DNA of 64,000 nucleotides from contig OZ023214.1 in assembly GCA_963995525.1 (NCBI GenBank), forward strand, positions 11,408,428 to 11,472,427. The letters run 5' to 3'. Shown one piece after another: positions 24,301-35,842 of the stretch. Numbering within the stretch: position 1 is the first letter of the stretch; each line of letters begins with the position of its first letter. The DNA is from Escarpia spicata. Lineage: Eukaryota; Annelida; Polychaeta; Sabellida; Siboglinidae. The notes beneath the pieces are model-generated. The model saw only the letters and a program-made list of their open reading frames with translations, was not told the DNA's origin and searched no databases. The translations under genes and the position numbers were made by a program.

Positions 24301-27300
24301 GTTCGGTGTGTTAGTCCAAAACTCAAAACCATAGCATCTCACGTCAACACAAACACTGAAAGCACTAATCTTAAAACTCACTTGTTGTTTAGAACATTCT
24401 GTGCGGCGCCATGAGCTACAACTGTTGGAATAGGCCTTATGCATTTTACAATTTACAACAAGAACGACAGGAATGCTTGTGCTGCGCACATAGTGAATGG
24501 CTGACCACTTCTGTGTTCGGCAAAAGCAGACATGAAACATACCATTATGCTTTTAATTTACAGATTACTTAATCTTGAACATAAAATGCGTCCATGCAGG
24601 TGCTTTGAATGTCCACCGGAGCTTTTTCTGAATATCGTTGGTTTTCAAATAAAGCTAACCTGGTTGTTGTGGCATCATATATGGACGACGTGTCAGAATT
24701 CAGCCGAGTCGATGGTGTGGGGCTCTCCTCTTTTATGGTTGACATCACACCATCAGTCCCTACATGCAAACAAACAATTATTTCACTTGTTAACTGCTTT
24801 GACAATACTTGTTTATTACATATTTATTACATATTTATATTTGCATCAATATGGATATAATTATGGTTGGGTGATGCATATAAATCTTGAGCTTTGGTTA
24901 AGCTAAAAACGATGTGATAATTTATTATTGCAGGGAGCAAGTATATCTAGATTGTTTGCATTAACAGGTTTTGTTATCGTATTGAAACGTTTAGCATTTC
25001 TCCCAAGAAAACCTAAAATAATCCAGTTAAACTGTTATTATTCTCAGCGGCTTATGATATGTAACCATCACATAGGATGTTGATGATTATTGCATAAGAC
25101 ATGTCTTATCACAGACTCACATGTTGTTGTGAAGTTGATCCCACGACTGCTACGCCTCCTCCCTCCCGCCCCTGCTACAGGTTCACCATAAGACGTTCTA
25201 TCCTCCTGCGAGTGGTTTTTGTGGGCTGCCTCATGCAGCGACTCGCTGCTAAGCATGTGCGTCTTTTCTGGTTTGCGTGGTGCGGAGAAAGACGTTCCCT
25301 CGAATTCCGAAGCCGGCAGGATCTGCATGAAATACAACTGGGCTCGCTCCCCGGTGAGCCAGACGGGAAAGGCCGAGTCGTAGTACTGGTGTGCAAACAT
25401 CTCGTGCTGCGTGCGTGGCTTGCTCTCCTTCGCACGCTGTTGCCACCGGAAGAGAAAGAGATGACGCTCACTGTCCTTGTGATCAAAGTAAGTGGCGGTC
25501 GACAATGCAGTCTCGCCAAAGTTATCTTCTGCGTCTATGTCTGCACCTGAAGAAAATGTAAGACATTCCGTGAAAAACAAAGAAAGTTTGCAGTTAATTA
25601 TAATCATTTACCCCTGTGTATACCATTCTCATTTAAGATTCACACTACCAATGTTCTATAATTCGAAGTGCTAGGCAAACTTTTGTAACATGTACTTTTT
25701 TAAATCAAATGATGGGAAGCGATAGACAGCTGACAATGAGTTCGAATCCATGATCAGGGTGAGGGTTAGCATGTATTGAGCACAAAACTATCGTACTATA
25801 CCACTTTTAAAGGTGGAATAGTAATTGCATGTCCAGTCGCAATGGCTCGTCTTGTCTGGTGAGCATGGAAAATACACATATGTTATTCACCTCTGTTTCC
25901 CTGTAGTCTGGGCTCAGGCTGGGCTCGATACAGGAGCTCAGTGTTTTTCTTTTCCCATTGTTGTTCATTCACTGCTGTCTTCCCCACCCATCTCAACATC
26001 CCCATCTCTCACTCTCGTCTCACTCTTCTCTCACTCCAGCTAAATCTCTTTTGACATAATCATCTGATCTTAATAGTGGCCTTCCTCTTCTCCATCTCCT
26101 TTCCAATCTCTTTGTATCTGCTGTCTGTTCCTCTTCCATTCGTTTCAAGTGTCCATCCCACCCACTCCCACAATTCTTCTCTTTTGCATCTCACAAACTT
26201 TTACCTTTTCCTGTTGTTTTTTCAGTTACGGCACATGCGTACTTTAAACAGTCCTCAGTAGGGTTCAAACAAATAGGTTAATCCTCTGCATCTACCAACT
26301 GATTTTGTGTGGCAAAATCATTACTCGGCATCTTAACATTATTAATATAAAAACACGTCATATGTAGGCAATATTAACAGAACATTCTTCTAACATTGAT
26401 GCTATACAGGTATGGCTAAAGCATAATAAAACAAGTTGTCTGGCTTAAAACACTGTTATCCAGAGTGAATACAAAAGGTATACTCAACTGCCAAATGAAA
26501 TGATCAACTATCGTTCAAAAAACGTGGTAAAGTGAACATTTTGCAATTGTTTTAAATCTTATACAAAATGTGTTCTACTTTTCAAAATGAGTTCAAGCCC
26601 ATGAATTGGTGTCCTGTGTGGGATACCTTTCTCAAGAAGTAGATCTATCACTTTGCCGTGGCCCTGCGATGCGGCAATCTGCAACACAGTTCTGCCCTCT
26701 GGTGTGCATGCATTCACATTGGCGCCTCAAACAGAAAACACATCAAAATCACATAACTATCACATTTAGTTAAAATTGTGTTACATGTAATTGTTAGTTG
26801 TTTATTCAAACATCACAGGACAACTGTGAATTGGATACACTAGAAAACAATTACTCTTGTAGGTGTGACCAACCAGATAGTTTATCAGTCAGCTGAAATT
26901 TGATTAGATCAGAAAATAGTTAAGGCGCTGTGTGCAAGACTGAATTACAAATGCTTAGTTTATGATAAAAGCATGAAAGCTGGCCCAATTATATATTGGG
27001 GGTACTGAACATTTTCAGATGTGGAGACATTTTCAAATGAACCCCTCTTAGCAACAGTCAATCAATAAAAAACAATTATAATGCATCAATTAAATTAGAT
27101 AACAGTATACCCGGTACTTGTTGGATGTCAGAATAGCTACAAAGATATGTTGTACTATTTTATTCACATTCAAATCGACACTTTAGCAACTGTTGCTAGG
27201 AAACCGTTTGTTTTAGTTAGCAACAATCTGTCAAGTGAAGGTAGCCTAGGAGTTTTACATTAAAGGGAAATACATGTTTACTGAAATAACAACATTGCCA

Positions 27301-30300
27301 TCCCAAACAACACATTCCAGATAACAAATGACAAGAGACAAAGTTATAATGTTCCAAAGTTAGCATATTAATATTATAGATGATTTTAGCAGATCGTTTT
27401 CTATAGAGTATATGTTGTACCATACGACACATTTCTATATAATCTGTAGTACTCTATTGTTTTCTAAGACATGTTTGACTGTGCTCTGTAGATTTCTTTA
27501 GAAATTATTAAATTCATATAAAATGTATACATTTCTAAGGATTTTTTTGCTAAGGGTGCCACTGTATAAATAAATGTTATTATTGTTGCTGGGCCCACCT
27601 AGGGAGGACATGTCCCGACATTCACTATTCCAACCCCCAACTATGGGTAAATAGTACCGGGCAGATCAAGCTCATTAGCCATGGTAGGCAATTGATCTAG
27701 GGGAAAGAAAACCCCGACCATAAACCTGGGCAGGTGGAGCTCATAAATCATGACAGACAGTCCACCTAGGAGAAGTAAACTACCAAAAAGAAACCGCACT
27801 GGAGGTCAGCCAGGGCAGCGCTGCAGTGGCTATCAAGTCCCAAACAAATGGAATGGCCAGGATACATATAGTCGATATAGCTACCGCGTCCGAGGCAGCA
27901 GACGCCACGGTTCCCGGCAGTGGTGAGAAATCAGCAAAGTCCAGGTGGATCGTTCCGCCGGCAGCGACCAAGATGCAAAGTCCAGCTAGGAGTCTCAATG
28001 TGGGGATGATGGGGGAAAAAGCACTGGAAGCGGTCAACATGATGGAAAGGAGGAAAATAGAAGTGTTGTGCATGCAAGAAACCAAGTGGAACGGAGACCG
28101 AGCGAGGACACTGACAGGAGGGTATAAGATGCTACATGCAGGAGGAGATGGAAGGAGTAATGGTGTAGTAATGGAGGAGATCAGTAGAGATGTGGTGAGA
28201 GTGGAGAGATGGCACGGGAGGATCATTGTGTCATGGCTGATGGTGAGAAAGCAGCCAGTGTGCACTATGTCAATGTATGGACCTCAAACAGGAAGGGTCA
28301 GAGAGAAGGGCCTCCAGGGAAGGGCTAGAGAGAATGATGGGATTGGTGGAAGCGCATGTGATGATGTGCATAGCATAGAGACAGGAGAAGAGGATTCAGT
28401 TGGGGGATTTGGATGAGGCACAACGAACCGAGACGGCCGGGAGTTAGTAGAGTTGGTGATGCGATATGGGCTAAAGATGGAAGGGTAATTTTTCCAAAAG
28501 AGGGAAAGCCACAAAGTATCTTATAGGAGTGGCCAACATAAGACAGAGCTGGACCTGCTGATAGTGAGGAAACAGCAAATGTGGTGAGTGAAGCACTGTA
28601 AGGTCATCCCTGGTGAACACGTGACTAAGCCCCTCATATTCATTGTGTGTATACAGAAGAGGACGGATACTAAAAGTGTGGGGTGAATGACCATTAAGTG
28701 GTGGAAATGTCACGGGGACACAGCCAGAGCATATAGAGACAGACGCATCAGAGTATGAGAAATTGCGGCCAACAATAGGAACTGTGGAGGAAGAAAGGCA
28801 ACACTTTAAGGATGCTTTCATTGGATCAGCAGAGGAGCTATGTGGCAGAACATCTGGTAAGGGAGGAGCTTAGAGAAAAAATTAAACATGGTAGATAGAA
28901 GAAGTAGTGAAAGCAATTGGAGAAAAGAGAGAGGTATGGAAAGAAATAGAAGGGATCAAGGGGAATGGAGGACAACCGGACATTGCCTTACAGCAGTTGT
29001 ATGGACAGAAAAAGAAGGCAGCTAGGAGAGCTGTGAATAAAGCAAAGATAAAAATGGAAGAGGAGCTATACAGAAAGCTAGATGAGGACAGTGGAAAGAA
29101 GATGATTTATAAGATGGCCCGTGAGAGGGGTGAGGACAGCAAAGATGTAAAAACTGGCACAGTGATTAAGGACAAGAATGGAAAGCTAGTTACGGACAGG
29201 AAAGATGTGCTACAGGTCTGGGAAGAGTATTTCAACACTCTGCTGAACCAACAAGAAAGCAGAGAACTAGATCTGCCAAGAGCAGTAGAAGTAGAAGTAA
29301 AGGTGAAGGAGATTGTGGATGAAGAGGTAGAGAGATCAATGAAGATGAAGAAAGGACGGGCGACTGGTATTGATGAAGTACGAGTGGAAATGTTGGTGGT
29401 GGCCAAACGCGTGGGAATCTGGTGGACAAAAAGATTGGTGAATACATGCACAAGAGAGGGAAAGATCCCAGAGGAGTGGAAAACATGGATAACAGTTCCG
29501 ATATGGAAAGGGAGATGTGCATGAACCAGGAAAATACAGAGCCATTACATTGCTGAGCCACATGCTGAAGATGTTGGAGAGAATCATGCATGGAAAGATA
29601 AGAACAATAGTGGAAGGAGAAGAACAACAGGACTTCAGAAGAGGAAGAGGCACAGCTGAATGTTTGCGCTGAGACAGCTAATCGAAAAGAAGTTGGAGGG
29701 ACAGGAGAGTATGGTTATGGGTTTTATAGACCTGGAGAAAGCATATGACACGGTACCGAGAAAGATGGCAATGGCTACATTGAGATGGATGGGGGTCCCA
29801 GAGGCAGAGGTCAGGATGGTGGAAGGGACATATGTAAAAACGAAGGGCAGAGTGGCGTATGGACCTGGAATCTCGGAAGAATTCAAAGTGAATGTTGGCT
29901 TGAGACAGGGGAGTGCCCTGATCCCACTACTGTTTATCGCAGTGATGGAACTAATAAGTAGAAAGACCAGTACGAAAGATATTCTCCAGAAACTACTGTA
30001 TGCAGATAATTTAGCGGTGGTATCGGACGGGGAAGTGGATTTACAGGAACAACTGATAGAGTGGAAAGATATCTTCAGCAAACACAGACTGAAAGTGAAT
30101 CTGGAGAAGACAGAGGTGCTGTGGGTTGGGCACCAAAGCAAAGAAAGAACTGGAAATACACCTGGAAGGGAAGAACTAAAACAAAGAGACAGTTTTGTAT
30201 ACCTGGGCGGAGCGGTATGTGGGAATGGCTCCTCAGAGACAGAAATTCGCAGGAGAATACAAGCAGGGGCGAAAACATGGAGGAAAGTAGGTGTGATGGG

Positions 30301-33104
30301 AGACAGGCACATATCGCGAACACTCAAGAGAAAGGTACTATCCGCATGTGTGCATGTGTGACACCAGCCTACCCGTACTATTGCAATGAAGGAGAAACAA
30401 CAGAAAAGGGTACAAGTGTGCGAAAACAACTGGGTTAGGAGAATTAAGGGGGTAGCGAGAATAGATGAGTGAAGAATGGAAGAGTTGAGGGAGGATGTTG
30501 GTGTGAAGAAGACAGGGAACGATGAGGAGAACAATAATTATTAAAGTATACCTACCCATCTCAATTAACTTCTGGCACAGTCTGTGGTGCCCTCTATGAG
30601 AAGCGATGTACAAGGCAACAAACGCCCTTTCTGCCATCCAGTCACTTCTTGCAGTAGGTGACATGTAGTCTGAAGCTGGTGATTTGAATTTACTCCCATC
30701 TGATATACCCAGCTTCAATACCTGTAATACGTACAGGGTTCAAGTTACACATATAATGAGGGTGTTTAAATCATATATCATATTATATAACATTTATGTG
30801 CATGTGTGAGTTTCACTTTTGTGTTTCATCCTTAAAGTTTATATAACAACTTGTCAATTAATTTTATATACAGGTGTATATTTAAAATAGAGAATGGTGG
30901 TAAACTCTGAAATATTTGTTGCACATTTGTTATGGAAATGTGATTTTAAATTATTTTGTTATCAAAACGCTGTATATTCATACAGCGTGTGCCGTCACTC
31001 TGCGTAGCTGAACATGCAGCTTGGCGGTGCTGATTGGCTGAACATGGATATATCGCGTTTTGAGAAAAAAGACATATTTTATCACATTTTGAAAACAAAT
31101 GCTTTTTTATGTACATTGTTTCATGGGGATTTATTGCATTTTTTTATAAATTAGATAGTATACTAGCTCAACATGTGCTTAAACAATAGTTTAGTCCTGG
31201 ATTGGGCAAAATTTCCAAAATGGCATTTATCACGTTTTGCCCTGAAACCCTTTATATATATATATATATATATATAATAGAATTTATATATAATATATAT
31301 ATATATATGTACTGGCATATTTGTAAAGGCAACATATGCAGACCGTTCCTTTAAGAGATAGGATATACATGCAACCATCGAAACAAAATGCTCTCAAAAT
31401 CACCAAAATAATTGGTTTTTGTGCAAATCGTTATTCATATCATTATATTTCTGGTTATACTACATATACTACCTGTTCGAATTTTTAAATAAAACATATT
31501 ATCCATGCAACCAGAAGTCAAAAGCCGACTGACAGCAGAAATGTAACAACCTTTATTAGGATACATTTCCTCAATTATAGTTAGATACCTCGTTATATAA
31601 GAACTTACATTTACCATGTTTTACTTTTACAAATTAAACTGTCTGCAATATACTTAAAGCTGCTTCCACAATTAGTTTTGCCCATAATGAATCAAATTGC
31701 TTGATGTCAAATTATGTAATACGTACATGAATAGTTTAAATAACATCTGCAGTCAGTTTAATAAACAATTGCATACATTTGTCTAAATGATTTAAAGAAA
31801 TGATGTTAGTTGTTACATCTATGGTAACTTGCCAAAGTCAGGTGATGAGTCAACATTTAGCCTTCAACCCACACTGAATCTGTCTGTGACATGGTTTTTG
31901 AGCAAGGATGGAAAGTTGACAACATCAAAACAGAGATATATGCATAACTGTATGACACACCCACATGAATATACACTGTACCAAGATTACAAATCACTTG
32001 AATTGATTTGTTTGCATTTTCGCATAATTTATTTGAAATGAGACAAATAAAAATCAAATTGAGGAAGTACCTTTAAATAGCACAACTAGATAGGATTCAC
32101 TTGAAAACAGGGGGATTCGCATAGACCCACTGATCACCTTGAATCTACCCATGGATGATTGCAGTAAAGACTGTAGTTAAGCACTCAGATCTAGGCCCCC
32201 TACCTGTATTTCATTGCCTTCTGCGGCTGCTGTTATGAGATCACGCCAGATTCTACGAACATCCATATGGAGCACCGAGCCAGGAATAATGTCATTCCAT
32301 CTGACATCTGTATGTTTGGGCAGTTCTCCTAATAGCAAAAATATTCATTATAAATCACAGACATATGCATGTGTGTGTGTATTATTTCATGAACCAGATT
32401 TGTTCGGTGTAATAGTAATATTGTTGTTTATAATAGTTTCTTTGTTCAATATACAAACATGAGGCTCTGAAATATTACAACAACAAAATGATAATTTGAT
32501 ATGTAAGCAATTCTGTATATTAAAATATTACACTTAGAAATGGTTTCATTTCAACAATTAATTAAATGCTGTTGTAAACAGCACTAGTTGAAATTAATCT
32601 GGGTTAATAAATTAAATCTTATCAGTATTCTCTTCATCATCTTCCACAGTTTGTACTATTAGCAATAGGGTAATTTTAAAGCATATGTAGATATTATATA
32701 AAATTATAAGCCATAATTTGATCTTATGTATTTACCTCAATAATTCGTAACAGGTGCATGTACAAAAACATTAATCAATTATGAGCATAACAGTAATAAT
32801 TAGTTTTAAATTCGTGTATTTGCACGGGTATGAGTAACGGGTGTTTCCTAGGTTGTGTTTTGGCATTAACTGTACAATATCGTGTTCGTGTCATCATACC
32901 TTCATCAAGATAAGTCAGTACTTGCATGTACATCGGTATCCCGGTACAAAACTCTGCGTCGTTCTGCAATTCACTAATTTTCAAGTCATTGTGTACATCT
33001 TTCAGCGCAAACAGCTCCCGTGTTGGCAGCAACTTCAAAGTGATGTCGAAGCTCCTGTCCCGCCCCAATGGGGTGTTTCCCAGTCCGGCCCTTCTGCCAG
33101 TCAT
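19396..33104 (-). CDS. ANKUB1: ANKUB1-like ubiquitin-like/ankyrin-repeat protein (long paralog), 8 coding exons
   Basis: Coding exons on the minus strand are 33104-32900, 32328-32204, 30721-30556, 26725-26627, 25546-25121, 24759-24660, 21075-20947 and 19771-19396. Every junction is GT-AG and phase-consistent, giving 541 aa. Exons 1-2 encode a ubiquitin-like domain ending in MDVRRIW, which corresponds to the DVWDxW word of vertebrate ANKUB1. Exon 3 has the first ankyrin helix pair (AFVALYIASHRGHHRLCQKL). Exon 4 is exactly one 33-residue ankyrin repeat. Exon 5 opens with a third (ADIDAEDNFGETALS) and a WQQR segment. Exons 7-8 carry SFDEWLAQKK and SYDQWLASK motifs, a charged helical stretch and a Q9-L-Q4 tract at about residues 484-497. 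The molecular function of this family is not well known to me; the domains suggest protein-protein interaction. No membrane segment or signal peptide is seen. Confidence 0.75.
20295..20316. repeat. G22 homopolymer
   Basis: A run of 22 G residues in the last intron of the ANKUB1-like long paralog. Its length may be unreliable in the assembly. Confidence 0.9.
20947..21075 (-). CDS. ANKUB1-like long paralog, exon 7 (charged helix)
   Basis: This 129-nt exon has a gctgtag acceptor and gttagc donor. It encodes GSALSFDEWLAQKKAIEAAR and REVKRLIKEKKALEEED, a highly charged, probably helical or coiled-coil segment starting with an SFDEWL motif that is echoed in exon 8. Confidence 0.65.
21294..21366. 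repeat. (CA)n/(CG)n microsatellite
   Basis: Alternating cgcgcgca followed by about 30 ca units, then a short (TA)n near 21416-21434. Long frames here are artefacts. Confidence 0.95.
22048..23012. mobile_element. Foldback element: two ~370-bp inverted arms
   Basis: The left arm (about 22048-22425) and right arm (about 22640-23012) are inverted copies of each other. Landmarks in both are caggccgaccctttc, tgcattcagagca, tattccgatgtaatacaaac, actagtcatcat, taagataactgcttg-type words and acagaaagtaacgtgtata. The arms have diverged by point changes and small indels. The ~215-bp centre contains a tRNA-like sequence. No transposase frame is present. The element lies in the intron between exons 6 and 7 of the ANKUB1-like long paralog. 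Confidence 0.85.
22482..22560 (+). repeat. tRNA-derived SINE head (pol III box A/box B)
   Basis: The sequence contains tagctcagttggtaaaggcg (box A-like) and ccccggttcaaacc (box B-like) with tRNA-like spacing. The D and T stems do not pair well, so this is a tRNA-derived repeat and not a functional tRNA. It lies at the centre of the foldback element. Confidence 0.6.
23350..24290 (+). mobile_element. CR1-like RT fragment, decayed
   Basis: Broken frames give CR1 landmarks in order: SAASDTVDQNVMFQILSHK near 23358, FRNVPCSVLSCSPSM (decayed PQGSVLGPL block), DDTQID-like sequence near 23626, IAVVVVRIEQGVSNRARTSS, LTLNDRTTKATVFGSTQLQS near 23740 and VRHLGVQSL near 23865. The palm is frameshifted. 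It lies in an intron of the ANKUB1-like long paralog on the opposite strand. Confidence 0.7.
24660..24759 (-). CDS. ANKUB1-like long paralog, exon 6
   Basis: This 100-nt exon sits between a tttgcatgtag acceptor and a gttagc donor. It encodes TDGVMSTIKEESPTPSTRLN and SDTSSIYDATTTR, a Ser/Thr-rich linker. It is supported mainly by phase: exon 5 ends in phase 1 and exon 7 begins in phase 2, and this exon converts exactly one into the other without a stop. Confidence 0.6.
25121..25546 (-). CDS. ANKUB1-like long paralog, exon 5
   Basis: This 426-nt exon starts in phase 1 after ttttcttcag and ends at a consensus gtgagt donor. It encodes the last ankyrin repeat (ADIDAEDNFGETALSTATYF), then HLFLFRWQQRAKESKPRTQ, QYYDSAFPVWLTGERAQLYF and a basic tail GAGGRRRSSRG. 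Only its first third is shared with the short paralog. Confidence 0.75.
26627..26725 (-). CDS. ANKUB1-like long paralog, exon 4 (one complete ankyrin repeat)
   Basis: Exactly 99 nt, phase 1 at both ends, encoding one 33-residue ankyrin repeat (ANVNACTPEGRTVLQIAASQ, GHGKVIDLLLEKG). The acceptor is an unusual ctgtttgag. The counterpart in the short paralog is 99 nt as well. Confidence 0.75.
27590..30545 (+). mobile_element. RTE-like non-LTR retrotransposon, nearly full length, inactive
   Basis: A 5' leader (27590-27825) precedes an endonuclease-type frame: LNVGMMGEKALEAVNMMERR and KIEVLCMQETKWNGDRA, YKMLHAGGDGRSNGVVM, TMSMYGPQTGR. After frame breaks the RT-linker is open at 28907-29520 (ATGIDEVRVEMLVVAKRVG, IPEEWKTWITVPIWKG). 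The palm frame at 29660-30360 contains [59 protein letters not shown] and DSFVYLGGAVCGNGSSETEI. The catalytic YADD is changed to YADN. It lies in the intron between exons 3 and 4 of the ANKUB1-like long paralog, antisense to it. Confidence 0.85.
30556..30721 (-). CDS. ANKUB1-like long paralog, exon 3 (first ankyrin unit)
   Basis: This 166-nt exon has a tattacag acceptor and gtaggt donor, phase 0 in and phase 1 out. It encodes VLKLGISDGSK, YMSPTARSDWMAERA and FVALYIASHRGHHRLCQKLI. The counterpart in the short paralog is also 166 nt. Confidence 0.75.
30800..32190. other. Intron of ANKUB1-like long paralog; nothing else seen
   Basis: A+T-rich intron sequence with a (TA)n tract near 31253-31310. 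No transposon protein or RNA gene is recognisable. Confidence 0.4.
32204..32328 (-). CDS. ANKUB1-like long paralog, exon 2 (ubiquitin-like domain end)
   Basis: This 125-nt exon lies between a gctattag acceptor and a gtaggg donor and leaves phase 0. It encodes NDIIPGSVLHMDVRRIWRDL. The short paralog's counterpart is two codons longer (131 nt) with [20 protein letters not shown]. Confidence 0.75.
32900..33104 (-). CDS. ANKUB1-like long paralog, exon 1 (ubiquitin-like domain, first part)
   Basis: The start is the ATG at 33104-33102. The 205-nt exon ends in phase 1 at a gtatga donor after YLDEG. It encodes DRSFDITLKLLP and CTGIPMYMQVLTYLDE, aligning without gaps to [12 protein letters not shown] and [16 protein letters not shown] of the short paralog's exon 1, which is also 205 nt. 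Confidence 0.75.
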
Positions 33105-33500
33105 CGCGATTCAATCGCGAAATCCGCGCGACTTGTAATTAATTGCCGTTTTAATTAAGATTAACAAGCATACAAACTAAATCGCTACACACCTTCATCA
33201 TTCATTTATAGAGAAACTATGTGATTAGGTAATATTTGTAGCCAGCAGATACTCTAATATTAATGAGGTAATCGTGTGTACGTTTACACGGTTGAGTGCC
33301 CGATCGCGTGCGTAGCCTCCGTTTGTAAACACAACCGGTTGCTACCGTCTAAGGCAGACGGTAGCAACCGGTTGGTCGTGGGAGCAGTCATTGGGCACTA
33401 CGTTTCGATGATAGCCTTAATACATTATGTTATCTATATAAGTATGGATTTGCCTTAATACATTATGCTATCTATATAAGTATGGATTTGCTTAATATGT
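33105..33500 (-). promoter_or_regulatory. Probable promoter region of the ANKUB1-like long paralog
   Basis: The sequence upstream of the ATG at 33104 is richer in CpG than its surroundings (33090-33400). It contains a perfect hairpin at 33332-33374 and a 39-bp tandem duplication at about 33414-33490, each copy with a tctatataagtatgg TATA-like word. Promoter function is inferred from position only. Confidence 0.35.
33332..33374. repeat. Perfect 19-bp inverted repeat, 5-nt loop
   Basis: caaccggttgctaccgtct, then aaggc, then the exact reverse complement. Each arm contains the 8-bp palindrome aaccggtt, which is the consensus site of Grainyhead-family factors. It lies about 230 bp upstream of the ANKUB1-like long paralog's ATG. 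Confidence 0.95.
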
Positions 33501-34362
33501 CAGAGCTATATATCTGATTGCATTTAGTATTATCATCAAAGTTCACCAAAATGTCCTTTCAAATTAATTGAACATTGTAAGAGTAGATGGCGCCACCACA
33601 TACTTCTGCTGTTGGCTGGCTCCTGACCCACTATGTGACGCCAGTGTATTTTCAACGAAGCAAATCGATAACATTTTTGCAGATAGCTTTCTTACACATA
33701 ATAGTAAACGTCAATGTATGGTGCCTATTGTTGTGTCGTCCCCGCGTTATATATGAGTGATAACTCCATTGGATTTAGCGATATCCCTTTATTATACCCA
33801 AATTAAACACGTCGAAAGAGTACAATTAACACTGTCCTGCCAGATTTGTCAGAAATGATCACAGAAGCCAAGCAAACGCAGCAGACCTAATAGCCACCAT
33901 TGGATGGTCAACTCTTGGACGACGAAGCCATGACATTTTACAAAATATTAAATAACATAATCAACATCACACCCCCACCAGATCTACTAACACAGTAAAA
34001 AAACCGTGGCCACTACGTAGCCCCTAGGTGCCTCATCGATGCAGCAGTGTTCTCTTTCTAACTGAACTAGAAAGCCCTATAGCGTTTCAAACAGCGACTA
34101 TGAACCTCCCTTTCATCACACCCAATCATGTAAAGTGCCTATACAATAAACAAACTACCCACAACGCACGCGCACAAACAAGCACCATATACAACTCCTG
34201 CGTTAGCTCAAGTTTGGGCTGTTTGGAGTAAATCACCTAAGACCAATTACCACATACACGATACTATAAAAAAATTATGGTAGATACGGTTGATTTATTG
34301 TTCACTGTCACTGTTACTATCACTAGCTTTAGTATATAGGACTATGTGGGCGTAGCCCTTCG

Positions 34363-34423
<61 letters not shown>

Positions 34424-35119
34424 CCTCATGGTATTTGGATTAGTCTCATTATAGATTAGGGGTATACGGTAGTATACAGTGTGTAAGAACACTACTCCTA
34501 CCTCAGTTCAATGCACATATCCAGTTAGAACAATAAGTTATTTCCAAATCTAAGTGATAAATCATATTAATTACTTATGGCAGATTGGCTCATTGTAGCT
34601 AAAAAGTAGTCGAAAAAACAAAGGTGTATTTTGAAAGATAATCAATCACATGCAGCAGCCTTAGGGGAGATTACAAAACAACATTACAATAGAAACAGCT
34701 AGTACGCCCAAATAGGTGCATGTAGGCCCTACAAATGCAAACGTACCCTTATTTTTTACTGAAACTAAATATTTCTTTTCGATATTTTGTGTTTATGAGA
34801 CACCACTAAGTGGGTTGCTGAGGGACGTCAACCTGTCGGTTATAGAATTATTATAGATCTATAGATTACACGTTCCAGTTAGATCTCCAGAGAGTGTAAA
34901 TTAGGGATGAGAAAGTGGCTGAAATATAAAAAAATGAGAGATACTCTATGTATAACTGTTGAAGAAAAGGGTTTAAGAATAACAAATAATGGCGTACGAC
35001 ATATATAAACATTTCAAGGCACTACGAAAAGAAAGTATTTCAAAACATAAATAAAAACTATTGTACACATAATGTATAAGTTATATAACTGCTATAACGA
35101 AACAATAATTTAATTAAGT
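33500..35119. other. Intergenic between the two ANKUB1-like paralogs; no gene seen
   Basis: No coding region is supported. A (TA)n tract occupies 34364-34421. Short frames near 33840-34230 show no domain I recognise. Confidence 0.4.
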
Positions 35120-35722
35120 GACGTTAGTTGCGTTTTAGTAACAGTCAAACCAGGCCGGGTGTGACAGAAATGTCGTTTTAGAAACAACGGACAAGGTACT
35201 TGTCATTTATAAAATTTTAGCAACTGTTGTATTGTGACGGTTACATCTGTATCGTTTTAGTAACAGTATAGAGCCTAACACTGGGGGGGGGGCGGATGAT
35301 GTATGTCGTTTTAGTAACCGTCATATCAGGATGGTCACACCAGTAATTTCAGTAACATCGGGACAGTTACATCACTGTCGTTTTAGTAAAAGTGGGACTG
35401 TTGCATATCTCTGTTGTTCCAGTAATTGTAACATCGGGACGGTTACACTTCCGTCGTTTCAGTAACAATTAACGGACTGCCATTACTAATCAACTAATAC
35501 AGAAATCGAGGCGGTTACTACCCTGTCGTTTCAGTAACACTAATGTCAGAACGGTTACATTTCTGTCATTTTATGACGTTAAGTAGGCCTAACGTTGAGA
35601 TGTTCGCATCTAGACATGTAATAGTAATGTCGGAACGTTTATAGAAACGGCAACATCGACGAGAATGCATAATTTGTGCCGGTTCAGTAACAGCTAGTAC
35701 ATGTGACATCTGGGATGTGTCA
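35120..35722. repeat. Degenerate tandem array (gttacatctctgtcgttttagtaac family)
   Basis: The phrase cgttttagtaac or cgtttcagtaac, with flanking cggttacat and acatcggga, recurs at least ten times between 35120 and 35722 (for example near 35135, 35252, 35312, 35371, 35455, 35527). Spacing is irregular at 45-75 bp. The last unit (ggttcagtaacagctagtac) overlaps the stop codon of the short ANKUB1-like paralog. Confidence 0.75.
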
Positions 35723-35842
35723 TCGATCGATGCTGCTGCCAGTGATACAGAAACAGAGTTTTCTCGCACTCCTTGTGTCCGTGTTTTATCGCCAGCTTCA
35801 GAGCTGTCGCTCCAGTTGTGTCCTCTGCTTCGATCTTGGCAC
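35694..35842 (-). CDS. ANKUB1-like short paralog, exon 5 (terminal, truncated)
   Basis: The exon starts after gctgtgcgcag and ends at a TAG at 35696-35694. It encodes [35 protein letters not shown] and a last dozen residues ([11 protein letters not shown]) that have no match in the long paralog and come from the flanking tandem array. Confidence 0.6.

Noticed and set aside
29635..30534. A 299-codon minus-strand frame across 29.6-30.5 kb
   Set aside because: It is antisense to the RTE palm frame, which carries recognisable RT motifs. The antisense frame has none.
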